64,000 nucleotides of DNA, taken from Deltaproteobacteria bacterium. GTDB lineage: Bacteria > Desulfobacterota > Desulfuromonadia > Desulfuromonadales > BM103. This document shows positions 20,848 to 30,147 of the stretch, piece by piece. A program made the position numbers and the translations under genes. Position 1 is the stretch's first letter; each line of letters opens with the position of its first letter. Location: the NCBI GenBank assembly GCA_024636155.1, contig JAGXHM010000038.1:24509-88508 (forward strand), written 5' to 3'. The notes beneath the pieces were generated by a model that saw only the letters and a program-made list of their open reading frames with translations, was not told where the DNA came from and searched no databases.

Positions 20848-21693
20848 ATGACAGGAGTTCGACGTATTATGGTTTTTCTGCTTGGACTGGTTTTAACCAC
20901 CAGCCTGGTTTATGCGGAGGTGGAAAAGAATCTGGTCAAAAGTCAGCCATTGGGCAGAGCGCCTCTGGATATCGCGCAGAGTGTAAGTGATGGTCGTCTG
21001 TTTGTACTGCTTGACGATGGAGTTGTCCAAATTTTTTCTGCTGATGGCCAAAAACAGGAACGAATCCAGATCGACAAGAATGTAACCACTATGACGGTCT
21101 CCCCGGACGGGCAAAGACTTTATCTTGGTAATGCAAAGAGTAATGAGCTGCAGTTTTATGACCTCTCATACGTACAACAACTGCCGGTGAACAATTCGGC
21201 GGTCAAGGGTGCGAAAAACGCTCCCGTCACGATTACCCTTTTCGATGATTTCCAGTGTCCTTACTGTGCTCGACTGGTGCCAACTCTGGACCAGATCTTG
21301 GCTACTTACCCGACGCAGGTTCGGGTGGTGTATAAGCATTTCCCCTTAAGCATGCACACGTTTGCCAGACAAGCGGCTATTGCCAGTATCGCCGCACGCA
21401 ACCAGGGCAAATTCTGGCCGTTGCACGATCAGCTCTTCGCCAATTACAATAAGCTTGACGATGCAAAAATTCGAGAACTGGCCGAGAGTGTTGGCCTTGA
21501 TATGGCGCGCTTTGATCAAGATATAGTAAATCCCGCATTGCAACAGGAAGTAGACGCTGATTTGCAGCTTGGCGCCAAGGCTGGAGTTCGTGGAACACCC
21601 GCAGCTTACATCAACGGCTTGTCGCTTCAGGATCGAAGTATCAATGGTTTTAAGAAAATTATTGATGCGGAGTTGAAGAAGGCTGCCAAGTAA
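20848..21693 (+). CDS. Periplasmic DsbA-like thioredoxin-fold protein with an N-terminal propeller-like segment
   Basis: The 281-residue precursor has a signal peptide (about 1-23, ending LVYA). A segment at about 38-108 looks like two blades of a YVTN/NHL beta-propeller (GRLFVLLDDGVVQIF, SPDGQRLYLGNA). A DsbA-family thioredoxin domain follows, with active site CPYC at 137-140 and cis-proline loop GVRGTPAAYI. It probably handles disulfide bonds in periplasmic proteins. ATG 20848 has GGGAGGAC upstream; an in-frame ATG at 20791 lacks one. The half-propeller fusion is unusual. Confidence 0.85.
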   Translation: MTGVRRIMVFLLGLVLTTSLVYAEVEKNLVKSQPLGRAPLDIAQSVSDGRLFVLLDDGVVQIFSADGQKQERIQIDKNVTTMTVSPDGQRLYLGNAKSNELQFYDLSYVQQLPVNNSAVKGAKNAPVTITLFDDFQCPYCARLVPTLDQILATYPTQVRVVYKHFPLSMHTFARQAAIASIAARNQGKFWPLHDQLFANYNKLDDAKIRELAESVGLDMARFDQDIVNPALQQEVDADLQLGAKAGVRGTPAAYINGLSLQDRSINGFKKIIDAELKKAAK

Positions 21694-21720
21694 AAATCAA
21701 GCAACTGTTGATCAGATAAG

Positions 21721-21756
21721 GCGGGCCTGGATTTCCATTCAGGCCCGCTTTCTTCT
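21721..21756 (+). terminator. Rho-independent terminator after the thioredoxin-fold gene
   Basis: GCGGGCCTG at 21721-21729 pairs exactly with CAGGCCCGC at 21740-21748, followed by TTTCTTCT. It lies between this gene and the convergent tatC. Confidence 0.88.
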
Positions 21757-21785
21757 CGAAAGGAAGAGAGTGAGATGGTTTTTTC

Positions 21786-22547
21786 TTACAGCGAGCCTTT
21801 GTCTCCTTCTTCATCAGCAGAATCGCGTGTTTTGCCAAAGAATCTGGCAACGATAATACCGACTTCATAAAGGATGACAAACGGAACGGCGAGCGCGGTT
21901 TGTGAGAAGACATCTGGAGGGGTCAGCATGGCGCCGATCACGAAGGCGGTCAGAAGTGCAAACTTGCGGTTGCGCGCCAACATCTTGTGGTCGACAATGC
22001 CGAGACGTGCCAGGAAGAAAATCACTATTGGCAGTTCGAAGACCAGACCGAAAGCAAGGAGTAGCTTACTGGAGAGAGAGAGGTATGAACCCATGGAGAG
22101 CATGGCACTCAACTGGCCATCACCTGTGCCGAACTCGATGAGCACCTTGAAAACCATGGGGAATACAAAGCGAAAGCCAAAAAAAGCACCCGTCGCAAAA
22201 CAGAGGGTGCTGGCTAGTACAAAAGGAAAGACGTAACGCTTTTCGTTCTTGTAGAGTCCTGGTGCGATAAAGGACCAGATTTGCCAGAAGATCACCGGCA
22301 TAGAGACCAACAGGGCAGCCAGAGCACCGATTTTCAAATAAGTGAAGAATGGCTCCGTCGCGGTTATAAAGACCAGTGAAGAGCCTTCTGGCAAAGCCTG
22401 GCGGACCGGATCGGCAATGAGATTAAAGAGCTGTTCAGCATAAGTGTAGCAAGCCAGAAAGGCGACCAGCCATGAAATACCGGCAATGATCAACTTGCGG
22501 CGCAGTTCTTCCAGGTGAGTGGTCAACGGCATCTGTTCGTTACTCAT
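21786..22547 (-). CDS. tatC: Sec-independent protein translocase subunit TatC
   Basis: TatC is the core receptor of the twin-arginine export system. The 253 residues begin with [15 protein letters not shown], the conserved cytoplasmic N-terminus. They contain six transmembrane helices, [15 protein letters not shown], the [13 protein letters not shown] loop, and a charged tail. I chose ATG 22547, giving [16 protein letters not shown], because longer starts lie within tatB. Its first 8 bases overlap the end of tatB. Twin-arginine export is needed for many folded redox proteins in such anaerobes. Confidence 0.96.
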   Translation of the reverse strand: MSNEQMPLTTHLEELRRKLIIAGISWLVAFLACYTYAEQLFNLIADPVRQALPEGSSLVFITATEPFFTYLKIGALAALLVSMPVIFWQIWSFIAPGLYKNEKRYVFPFVLASTLCFATGAFFGFRFVFPMVFKVLIEFGTGDGQLSAMLSMGSYLSLSSKLLLAFGLVFELPIVIFFLARLGIVDHKMLARNRKFALLTAFVIGAMLTPPDVFSQTALAVPFVILYEVGIIVARFFGKTRDSADEEGDKGSL

Positions 22548-22893
22548 CCGGAGTGCCCTCAGCTTTGATCTTCTGCTCTGGAGTGATCTGCTCCTCATGA
22601 CTGGCAGAGACGCTGTCGGAAACGGGTTCTGCTTCGACAGGATTGGCTTTCGGTGGATATGGATCGAATATGGCACCGGGCGGCGTAAGTTTGCCAGGCT
22701 CTCCTGGCGGTCGTTTGAGGTCGTTACTGCGGATTTCATCGGAGAAGGTCTGCTTAAGTTCGTCGGACGCCCGTTTAAATTCCGAGAGGCCGCGACCGAG
22801 GGCCCGTGCCAGATCGGGTAGGCGCTTCGGGCCGAGGACGATCAGGGCGAGAGCCATTATCATGAGCAGTTCAGGAAAGCCAATACCAAACAT
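22540..22893 (-). CDS. tatB: Twin-arginine translocase subunit TatB (TatA/B family)
   Basis: This 117-residue protein has one N-terminal transmembrane helix at about 5-20 and a glycine-proline hinge ([10 protein letters not shown]). An amphipathic helix ([20 protein letters not shown]) and a long polar, proline-rich tail complete the TatB-like layout. The initial [10 protein letters not shown] is typical. The start is ATG 22893. It overlaps tatC by 8 bases. The tail length favours TatB over TatA, but the two cannot be separated with certainty. Confidence 0.88.
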   Translation of the reverse strand: MFGIGFPELLMIMALALIVLGPKRLPDLARALGRGLSEFKRASDELKQTFSDEIRSNDLKRPPGEPGKLTPPGAIFDPYPPKANPVEAEPVSDSVSASHEEQITPEQKIKAEGTPDE

Positions 22894-22990
22894 GTGTGGT
22901 CACCTTGATCAGGGTTTAAAGTCCGTGAAGTGTGCTGAGAATACCGGCAAAAAGAGGTCCTGTCAAGAACCGAGAGAGGGGTATAAGCAT

Positions 22991-23019
22991 TTGACATATC
23001 AAGGTTTTTACTCTACTAT
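22991..23019 (+). promoter_or_regulatory. Predicted sigma-70 promoter of nadA
   Basis: TTGACA at 22991-22996 and TACTAT at 23014-23019 are 17 bases apart. The site lies 34 bases before the nadA start codon. Confidence 0.75.
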
Positions 23020-23052
23020 ACGGCAATCTTCAGGTAAGGAAACGGTTGTATC

Positions 23053-23967
23053 ATGAACGAGAACGAAATCATTAGTGAAATCCTGCGATTGGCAGACGAA
23101 CGCGATGCCTTGATTCTGGCACATAATTATCAGCGTGATGAAATTCAGGAGTTAGCACACGTTACCGGCGATTCTCTCGCTCTGTCGATAGAGGCCGCAC
23201 GCACCGACAAGCCGGTGATTGTCTTCTGCGGTGTCCACTTTATGGCAGAAAGCGCCGCTATCCTGGCTCCTGAAAAGATCGTTCTGCTCCCTCGCCTGGA
23301 TGCAGGCTGTCCAATGGCGGATATGATTACTGCGGAAGGGTTGCGCGAGTTTAAAAGCCAACATCCCGGAGTGCCGGTGGTGACTTATGTCAATTCAAGC
23401 GCTGCCGTCAAAGCCGAGAGCGATATCTGTTGCACGAGTTCTAACGCCGTCAATGTTGTTGCCTCGCTTGCGGAGCAGGAAGTGATTCTTGCCCCAGATC
23501 GTAACCTGGCTCGCTACATTGCTGCCCAGGTTGATAAAACCTGTTATTTCTGGGATGGTTACTGTCCGACCCACGAACGCTTTACCGTTGCAGATGCCAA
23601 GACGGCCATGGCTGACTATCCCGACGCCCTCTTTATGGCTCATCCGGAATGCCCCCCTGAGGTTCTGGCGCTGGCGGACCATGTCTGCTCTACCAGCGGC
23701 ATGTACACTTTTGCTCAGGAAAATCCGGCACAACAATTCATTGTCGGCACCGAAGCAGGTATTCTCTATCGTCTGCGCAAGGAGAATCCTGACAAGGAGT
23801 TTATCCTGCCGACGACGAGACTGATCTGTCCCAATATGAAACTGACCTCCCTTGAGGACATTCTCCTGGCGTTGCAGACCATGAGCCCGCGAGTGACGGT
23901 TCCCGAAGAGATCAGGCTTCCGGCCAAGGTGACTCTGGATCGTATGCTGGCCGTCCCACGTGATTGA
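23053..23967 (+). CDS. nadA: Quinolinate synthase NadA
   Basis: NadA condenses iminoaspartate with dihydroxyacetone phosphate to quinolinate, the NAD precursor, using a [4Fe-4S] cluster. The 304 residues contain [24 protein letters not shown] and [14 protein letters not shown]. The cluster cysteines are in [20 protein letters not shown] and RLICPNMK. Length matches the short NadA class. ATG 23053 has AAGGAAACGG upstream. It is divergent from tatB. Confidence 0.96.
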   Translation: MNENEIISEILRLADERDALILAHNYQRDEIQELAHVTGDSLALSIEAARTDKPVIVFCGVHFMAESAAILAPEKIVLLPRLDAGCPMADMITAEGLREFKSQHPGVPVVTYVNSSAAVKAESDICCTSSNAVNVVASLAEQEVILAPDRNLARYIAAQVDKTCYFWDGYCPTHERFTVADAKTAMADYPDALFMAHPECPPEVLALADHVCSTSGMYTFAQENPAQQFIVGTEAGILYRLRKENPDKEFILPTTRLICPNMKLTSLEDILLALQTMSPRVTVPEEIRLPAKVTLDRMLAVPRD

Positions 23968-24017
23968 TTTCCCCACGATAAAAAACAGCAAGACGTTTCC
24001 CTACGTCGAGTACCGGC

Positions 24018-27000
24018 ATGTCCGAAACGATTGAACCCCGCGTTCTAAATTTTACCTTATCCGGTCTCCTTGAACCATTTACCTCCGGGATCTTCGGCCG
24101 TACGGAGATCCTCGGCCTGAATGGCAGCAGTGATGCCTGGTTCGCTGCCGGGTTATTGGCTCGCAATGCACGCGCTGAATGTCTGCTGATCGTCGCCCCC
24201 AGTCAAGCTGAGGCACAACGCTTCCATCGAGCCTTGAGCTTTTTCCATGGCCGTCAGGCTGACATCCTTTTCTTTCCGCACTGGGAAACCGAACCCTACG
24301 CTCCGCTCAGCCCTCATTCTGAAATAGAAGCGACTCGGTTGGCTACCCTGGCAGCTCTCGCCAAAGGGCGTGGCAAAGCCATCGTCACCACCGTCAAGGC
24401 GTTGCAACAGAAGATTCTTCCACGCAAGGTACTCGACGCTTTACGGCTGCAACTCGAAGTCGGCAGCGAGATCTCACGTGATCTGTTGTTGCAGGGGGTG
24501 TCCTCGCTCGGTTATCAGCGCGTTACTCTGGTCGAAGATCGCGGCAGTTTTGCCGTGCGCGGTGATCTGGTGGACCTCTTCCCACCGATGCTGGAGCAGC
24601 CGGTGCGTCTGGCCTTTTTCGGTGACGAACTGGAAGAGATCCGTTGTTTTGATCCAGCTAGCCAACGTTCCTCTGATCATCACCTGACACGGCTTGAGCT
24701 TGCTCCAGCTCGGGAAATGATTCTGGCCGGAAGTCATCTGGAGACCTTTACCCGTCGGTTCAAGGAGCGCTGCGACGACCTGGAAATCCCGCGTGCCCAG
24801 CGTGAGGCGATACTCGACGAAGTTCGTGAGGGTCTGCTTGGCCCCGGTCGGGAAAACCTTCTGCCGCTCAATTATGATGTGCTTGATAGCCTCTTCGATT
24901 ACCTGGATCGCTTCTGTTGGTTGATGCTGGATCCTACAGCGATCACAACTGCCGCTGATGAGTTTGCCGAAGCGATAGAGTGCGGGCAAGAACGGGCGAC
25001 GCGTAGCGGCGAGCCGTTTGTCCCCGCTGCCGATTTTTATCTTGACAACCAGGAGCTGGAAACACGTCTGAGTCAGGGACCGCGCATCGATTTGGTCTCC
25101 TTGCAGCTTTACCAGCTTGAAGAAGATCATCCCGTCTACCGTGTGCCAGTAACGAACAATGCAGATTTACGCCCCGATAACGTGGAACATGATGGCAGCC
25201 TTGCCCCCTTGGTCGAGCGTTTACGGGGGTGGCTGAGCGACGGCTGGAAGATCCTCGTGGTTTGCCACCAGCGTGGTCAGGCAGAGCGCTTGCTTGACCT
25301 GCTGGCGCCGCATGAACTGCCGGTCTCCTGGGTGCCGGAGTTGGTGCCAGGCCGGGAGTTCCCGATCGGCTTGACCGTGACTATCGGTTCTCTGGATAGT
25401 GGTTTCAGGCATACCGAGGGGAAAAGAGTCATTATCTGTGATGACGAAATCTTTGGGCCGCGCACTCACCGCAAAGTCCGCCAGCGGCAAAGGGTCTTCG
25501 AATCCTCTCTGGCCGACCTGAAAGCCGATGATCTGGTGGTGCATGCTGATTACGGTATCGGTCGTTACCTTGGTCTGGTCCATTTGCAGACCGGTGATGT
25601 CGAAGGTGATTTCATACACCTTGAGTATGCGGGTAACGATCGTCTCTACCTGCCGGTTGAGCGTATTGAAAAAGTTCAGAAATACGTGGCTGATGGCTCT
25701 ACGCCGCGGCTTGACAAGATGGGTAGTGGCGCCTGGGAAAAGGCCAAGTTACGTGCGCGCGCAGCGATTGAGGAGCTATCTCGCGACCTCTTACAGGTTC
25801 AGGCGCGGCGGCAGATGGCAAAAGGCTTCAGCTATACGCCGCCGGATCGGCTGTTCCGTGAGTTCGAGGCGGCCTTTCCTTATGAGGAAACACCAGACCA
25901 GCTTGAAGCGATAGAGGCAGTGCTTGATGATATGACCTCAGAACGGCCAGTGGATCGTCTGATCTGTGGCGATGTTGGTTATGGCAAGACCGAAGTCGCC
26001 ATTCGTGCGGCGTTCAAGGCGGTGCTCGACAGTCGCCAGGTCGCAGTTTTGGTGCCGACTACGGTGTTGGCCCGTCAGCATCTGGAGACGTTCCGACAGA
26101 GATTTGCCGACTATCCGGTTAATGTGGAGATGTTGTCACGTTTTCGTACGCCTGCGGAGCAGAAGCGGATCCTTGGGCGCACGGCGGCCGGACAGGTTGA
26201 TATCCTGATCGGTACGCATCGCCTGTTACAGCGGGACATGCGCTTTAAGAACCTTGGCTTGATCGTTGTTGATGAAGAACAACGCTTTGGGGTGACGCAC
26301 AAGGAACGCTTGAAAAAGATGCGCGCCGAAGTCGATGTCTTGACTCTGACCGCGACGCCGATCCCGCGTACTTTGCATTTGAGCTTGGCCGGTCTGCGCG
26401 AACTGTCGATTATTGATACCCCGCCGGTAGACCGTCAAGCGATCCGCACCTATGTTACCCGTTTTGATGATGATCTGATCCGCGATGCAATTTTGCGTGA
26501 ACTGCGTCGTGGTGGCCAGGTCTATTTTATTCATAACCGGGTGCAGTCGATCGATGCCATGGCGGAGTTCCTGCAGCGCCTGGTTCCGCAAGCCAAGGTT
26601 GGTGTCGGCCATGGTCAGATGCCGGGGAAAACGCTGGAAAAGGTCATGCTCGATTTTATCGAAGGGCGCACCAATCTGCTGGTCTGTACGACGATCATTG
26701 AAAACGGCATCGATATTCCTACGGCCAACACCATGATAGTCAATCGGGCTGACTGCTTCGGCTTGTCGCAGCTTTATCAGCTGCGCGGTCGGGTCGGCCG
26801 CTCTCATCAGCGCGCTTATGCTTATCTGATGATTCCTGGCGAGGGACTGCTGACGAGAGATGCTCGCGAGAGACTGAAGGTTCTGCAGGAGCAATCGGAG
26901 CTGGGGGCCGGTTTTCGCATAGCGCGCCACGACCTCGAATTGCGCGGCGCAGGGGACCTGCTTGGTGCCCGGCAAGCTGGACAGGTGGCTGCCATCGGCT

Positions 27001-27506
27001 TTGAAATGTATACTGAGCTTCTCGAAGAAACGATTCAGGAGTTGCAGGGGCAGAGTCGTGAAGAACGCATTGACCCGGAGATACGCCTTGGCCTTTCTGC
27101 CTTCCTGCCGGAGAATTATGTCGCTGATCCCAACCAGCGTCTGGTGCTTTATCGCAAACTGGCGTCAGCCCGTGAAGATGTGGAAATTTACCAGGCTGGC
27201 GATGAGTTGCGTGATCGTTACGGTGAGTTGCCGGTCGCAGCGGAGTTGCTGCTTGAGGTCATGAAGCTACGGGTGCTCATGAAGCAGCTGCATGTCGAGC
27301 TGGCTGAGTTTGACGGTCATAACCTGGTGTTTGCATTTCCGGCTAACACCAAGGTGGCTCCTGAGCAAATAATGGCTTTGTTGGAAGATGGCAAAAAGTA
27401 CAGCTTCAGCCCGGATTACCGCCTAAGCATTCGTCTCGGTCGATTATCCCGGGAAGAGGTTTTGGCTATTGCTAAAAAGGAATTGCAAGCATTTTGTCGG
27501 CTATGA
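24018..27506 (+). CDS. mfd: Transcription-repair coupling factor Mfd
   Basis: Mfd removes stalled RNA polymerase from DNA lesions and recruits UvrA. The 1162 residues include an N-terminal UvrB-like part and an RNA polymerase-interacting Tudor-like domain (VVHADYGIGRYLGL, FIHLEYAGNDRLYLP). The RecG-like helicase domain has Walker A GDVGYGKTEVA, VDEEQRFGV and QLRGRVGRSHQRAYAY. A C-terminal TRCF domain ends the protein. Length is full. The start is ATG 24018, 50 bases after nadA. uvrA lies 4 kb further on. Confidence 0.97.
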   Translation: MSETIEPRVLNFTLSGLLEPFTSGIFGRTEILGLNGSSDAWFAAGLLARNARAECLLIVAPSQAEAQRFHRALSFFHGRQADILFFPHWETEPYAPLSPHSEIEATRLATLAALAKGRGKAIVTTVKALQQKILPRKVLDALRLQLEVGSEISRDLLLQGVSSLGYQRVTLVEDRGSFAVRGDLVDLFPPMLEQPVRLAFFGDELEEIRCFDPASQRSSDHHLTRLELAPAREMILAGSHLETFTRRFKERCDDLEIPRAQREAILDEVREGLLGPGRENLLPLNYDVLDSLFDYLDRFCWLMLDPTAITTAADEFAEAIECGQERATRSGEPFVPAADFYLDNQELETRLSQGPRIDLVSLQLYQLEEDHPVYRVPVTNNADLRPDNVEHDGSLAPLVERLRGWLSDGWKILVVCHQRGQAERLLDLLAPHELPVSWVPELVPGREFPIGLTVTIGSLDSGFRHTEGKRVIICDDEIFGPRTHRKVRQRQRVFESSLADLKADDLVVHADYGIGRYLGLVHLQTGDVEGDFIHLEYAGNDRLYLPVERIEKVQKYVADGSTPRLDKMGSGAWEKAKLRARAAIEELSRDLLQVQARRQMAKGFSYTPPDRLFREFEAAFPYEETPDQLEAIEAVLDDMTSERPVDRLICGDVGYGKTEVAIRAAFKAVLDSRQVAVLVPTTVLARQHLETFRQRFADYPVNVEMLSRFRTPAEQKRILGRTAAGQVDILIGTHRLLQRDMRFKNLGLIVVDEEQRFGVTHKERLKKMRAEVDVLTLTATPIPRTLHLSLAGLRELSIIDTPPVDRQAIRTYVTRFDDDLIRDAILRELRRGGQVYFIHNRVQSIDAMAEFLQRLVPQAKVGVGHGQMPGKTLEKVMLDFIEGRTNLLVCTTIIENGIDIPTANTMIVNRADCFGLSQLYQLRGRVGRSHQRAYAYLMIPGEGLLTRDARERLKVLQEQSELGAGFRIARHDLELRGAGDLLGARQAGQVAAIGFEMYTELLEETIQELQGQSREERIDPEIRLGLSAFLPENYVADPNQRLVLYRKLASAREDVEIYQAGDELRDRYGELPVAAELLLEVMKLRVLMKQLHVELAEFDGHNLVFAFPANTKVAPEQIMALLEDGKKYSFSPDYRLSIRLGRLSREEVLAIAKKELQAFCRL

Positions 27507-27564
27507 TAGTTTGATGACGCCACCCATGTGCCCTTACTCTCTCAAAGTCGACCTGCTCAACATC

Positions 27565-28524
27565 ATGCGTATATATCATTTACGAATTCTGCTTGTTCTT
27601 CTCCTTTGTCTCTTTGGCTTCGTCGCCGGTTGCGATTCTGAGCCAGTGGTTGAAAAGGTCTTGCCACTGATCCAAATTAATGATCAGGAAATAAGTAAGA
27701 CAGAATTCCTTGCTGAGTTTGAAAAAAATCTGCAAAAGGATCAGACGCTGAGCGGAATTGAGCGTGAGGAGCTGCAGAGATTATTCCTGGTACAGCTGAT
27801 TGATCGTGAATTGATTCATGCTGAGGCCACGCGCCTCGGCATTACTCTCACAGACGCTGATGTTGAAACCGCACTGCAAAGTTATCGTCAGGACTATCCT
27901 GATGCCAGCTTTGAGTCTATGCTTCAAGAGCGTGGCTTAACCGTGCAGTTCTGGCGAGAGGAGCTCAAGGAAAGCCTGATCATTGAGAAGCTTCTAGAAG
28001 AGGCCGTCTACTCCATGGTTGTGGTTACCGATACGGAGGTGGCAGCCTATTTCGAAGCTAACCGCGACCAATTTGATCGCCCCGCTCAAGTTCGGGCCCG
28101 ACAGATTGTCGTGGCTGATGAGGCAAAAGGATTGGAAATTTTAGGCCTACTGCGCCAGGGGCAGTCCTTTGCGGAGGTTGCTATCGAATATTCCCTGTCG
28201 CCGGATGCTCAGCAGGGTGGCGATCTCGGCTTTTTCGGTCGAGGCGAAATGCCACCGGTTTTTGACGAAATCGTTTTCGATTTGCCGGTTAATCGTGTGA
28301 GCGATCTGGTCAAAAGCGAGTACGGATATCATGTTTTCCTGGTTGAAGAAAAACGCAATGCGACCCGCCTCAGCAAAAATGAAGCGACAGAAGAGATCAG
28401 GTCGATTCTGGAGGGACGTAAAAAGGAGGAAGTCTACCTTGGGTGGCTGCAGGAGATGAGGGCCCGTGCCGTGATTTCCGTCGACTGGGCTCAGCTTGAA
28501 AAGAACGATAGAAAACATAAATAA
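27565..28524 (+). CDS. Peptidylprolyl isomerase lipoprotein (SurA/PrsA-like, parvulin domain)
   Basis: This 319-residue precursor has a lipoprotein signal peptide with lipobox VAGC at about residues 19-22. A SurA-N-like helical chaperone region follows, and a parvulin domain covers about 175-275 (RARQIVV, YSLSPDAQQGGDLGFFGRG, GYHVFLVEEK). It should help fold exported proteins at the membrane. I chose ATG 27565 because it sits right before the signal peptide. Earlier in-frame starts would add a polar extension and overlap mfd. A second, related gene follows 14 bases later. Confidence 0.85.
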   Translation: MRIYHLRILLVLLLCLFGFVAGCDSEPVVEKVLPLIQINDQEISKTEFLAEFEKNLQKDQTLSGIEREELQRLFLVQLIDRELIHAEATRLGITLTDADVETALQSYRQDYPDASFESMLQERGLTVQFWREELKESLIIEKLLEEAVYSMVVVTDTEVAAYFEANRDQFDRPAQVRARQIVVADEAKGLEILGLLRQGQSFAEVAIEYSLSPDAQQGGDLGFFGRGEMPPVFDEIVFDLPVNRVSDLVKSEYGYHVFLVEEKRNATRLSKNEATEEIRSILEGRKKEEVYLGWLQEMRARAVISVDWAQLEKNDRKHK

Positions 28525-28538
28525 AGGAAGAGAAGACC

Positions 28539-29486
28539 ATGAGACTTTTGGGAATGACTTTGTTATTGTTCTGTAGCATTGGTTTGAGCTCGGCGACTGC
28601 GCAAGTTGTCAGTCGTATTGCGGCTGTAGTCAATAAAGACATCATCACGACGTATCAACTTGACCAGAAGTTGCAAGAGCAGCTGGCCAAAAAAGAACGG
28701 CAGCCATCTCCCGCGCAACTGGGAGCCCTGCGCCAGGAGCTGCTTTCCCGTATGATCGAGGAAACTCTGGTTCAGCAGCGGATAAGAGCCCTCAACCTTA
28801 GCGTGTCCGAGGAGGAGATTGAAACGGCTCTGCTCGATGTGCAGCAAAAAAACCAGATGACCCGTGAGGCACTGGAGGATGCAGTCCAGACTCAAGGGCT
28901 GGAGTTTGATGCCTACCGTGAGAACCTGAGTAAGCAGATTCTGCGCTATAAATTGATTAGTGAAGAAGTGCGGAGCCAGGTCGATGTCTCCGAAGGTGAA
29001 GTCGTGGAATATTACCGTGCCCATCTGGATGATTACCGATTGGCCCCTGAAGTTCAGCTTAGTGCCATCACCTTCCCGATATCTGAAAAAGCCTCTGCTC
29101 AGGAACGTCAACAGATTCTAAACGTTGCTAATGATGCCTTGGCTCTTTTGCGACAAGATGAAGAGCTGGAACAAGTGGCCAGCAAATACAATGAGACTTA
29201 CGGTGCCACAGGTGGAGAATTGGGGCTCTTTGTCTATGAAGAGCTGGTTCCGGAATTTGTCGATGCAATCAATGGGGTTGCTGACGGGGCCTTCAGTGAG
29301 CCAGTGCAAACAGCCTCTGGCATCCATCTGTTGCGGGTTGATAAACGGTTGCCTGGTGGACTGCGGCAGTTTGATTCTGTCAACCATGAAATTTATCAGA
29401 TGATTCTGGACCAGAAGACTGATGCTCGTATCAAGGAATGGACCCGGGCGCTTAAGACAAAGTCATTTATTGATATCCGGTTATAA
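28539..29486 (+). CDS. Periplasmic SurA-like chaperone/peptidylprolyl isomerase
   Basis: This 315-residue precursor has a signal peptide (about 1-21, ending SSATA) and a SurA-N domain (RIAAVVNKDIITTYQLDQKL). One parvulin-like domain follows, with ETYGATGGELGLF and SGIHLLRVDKR. It is shorter than E. coli SurA (two parvulin domains). It probably assists outer-membrane protein folding together with the lipoprotein isomerase upstream. The start ATG 28539 has AAGGAAGAGAAG. A terminator follows. Confidence 0.87.
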   Translation: MRLLGMTLLLFCSIGLSSATAQVVSRIAAVVNKDIITTYQLDQKLQEQLAKKERQPSPAQLGALRQELLSRMIEETLVQQRIRALNLSVSEEEIETALLDVQQKNQMTREALEDAVQTQGLEFDAYRENLSKQILRYKLISEEVRSQVDVSEGEVVEYYRAHLDDYRLAPEVQLSAITFPISEKASAQERQQILNVANDALALLRQDEELEQVASKYNETYGATGGELGLFVYEELVPEFVDAINGVADGAFSEPVQTASGIHLLRVDKRLPGGLRQFDSVNHEIYQMILDQKTDARIKEWTRALKTKSFIDIRL

Positions 29487-29553
29487 GGTTTCAGGAGTCT
29501 ATCGTTGGAAAAGGAGCAGCCCCCGCAAGGGGACTACTCACTTAAGGGTAAAA

Positions 29554-29588
29554 AAAGCCCACCTGTTGTTGCAGGTGGGCTTTCCTTT
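29554..29588. terminator. Terminator between the surA-like gene and the PilZ gene
   Basis: AAAGCCCACCTG at 29554-29565 pairs exactly with CAGGTGGGCTTT at 29572-29583 over TTGTTG, followed by CCTTTT. Runs of A before it give T-runs on the other strand, so it can serve both convergent genes. Confidence 0.9.
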
Positions 29589-29607
29589 TCGGATGTGTAT
29601 GTTACGC

Positions 29608-29967
29608 CTACTGTTCGAGCGCATCTTTCAAGGCTTCGAAATGCTTTTGGTAGGTGCGGCGTTCTGCCTCGTCAAATTCAATAAACATGACGCCGCTGGT
29701 GCAAAGATCATCGGTCTCCGGTTGAGAATTGACCACCTGACCATTGACCTGAATGAGGTCATTGTCGAGACCAAGCGTGATGCGCAGTTGTTGCCCCGGT
29801 TCAAAGAACTGGCCGGTTTCCAGGCGTAGGCCGGTTTCGCTGACGTTAAGCGTGCGGGCCAAACTGCGGCCGAGAACCTCACCAGTTGCAGAGAGGACTT
29901 CGTAGTCAAGAAAGTTCAGGGCATAACGGCGCTCCGCTTCGCGGCGCTCAAACAGGTCATCATTCAT
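29608..29967 (-). CDS. PilZ domain protein (probable cyclic di-GMP effector)
   Basis: This 119-residue single-domain protein has the two PilZ signatures. An arginine-rich N-terminal motif (FERREAERRYALNF) and the NVSETGLRLET strand, which fits the D/NxSxxG pattern, are both present. PilZ domains bind cyclic di-GMP and switch motility, pilus or exopolysaccharide functions. I chose ATG 29967, with GGAGAG upstream, over a longer start at 30009. Its partner cannot be told from the neighbours, the surA-like gene and pdxA. Confidence 0.85.
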   Translation of the reverse strand: MNDDLFERREAERRYALNFLDYEVLSATGEVLGRSLARTLNVSETGLRLETGQFFEPGQQLRITLGLDNDLIQVNGQVVNSQPETDDLCTSGVMFIEFDEAERRTYQKHFEALKDALEQ

Positions 29968-30147
29968 CACATACTCTCCAATTCCGCATAACACGATGAA
30001 ATTAGGCAAAGTATAACTGCTTATGGCCGGTTTGAAAACCGCTTTCCTTTTTTGTCGTTCTTAAACAGAATTTGCAAATCAGGTTGAGGAGACTTTTGCA
30101 CTTGGGTTACACTGTAATTTAGTGCTGAATTTAAAGTAGAGGGAGTT

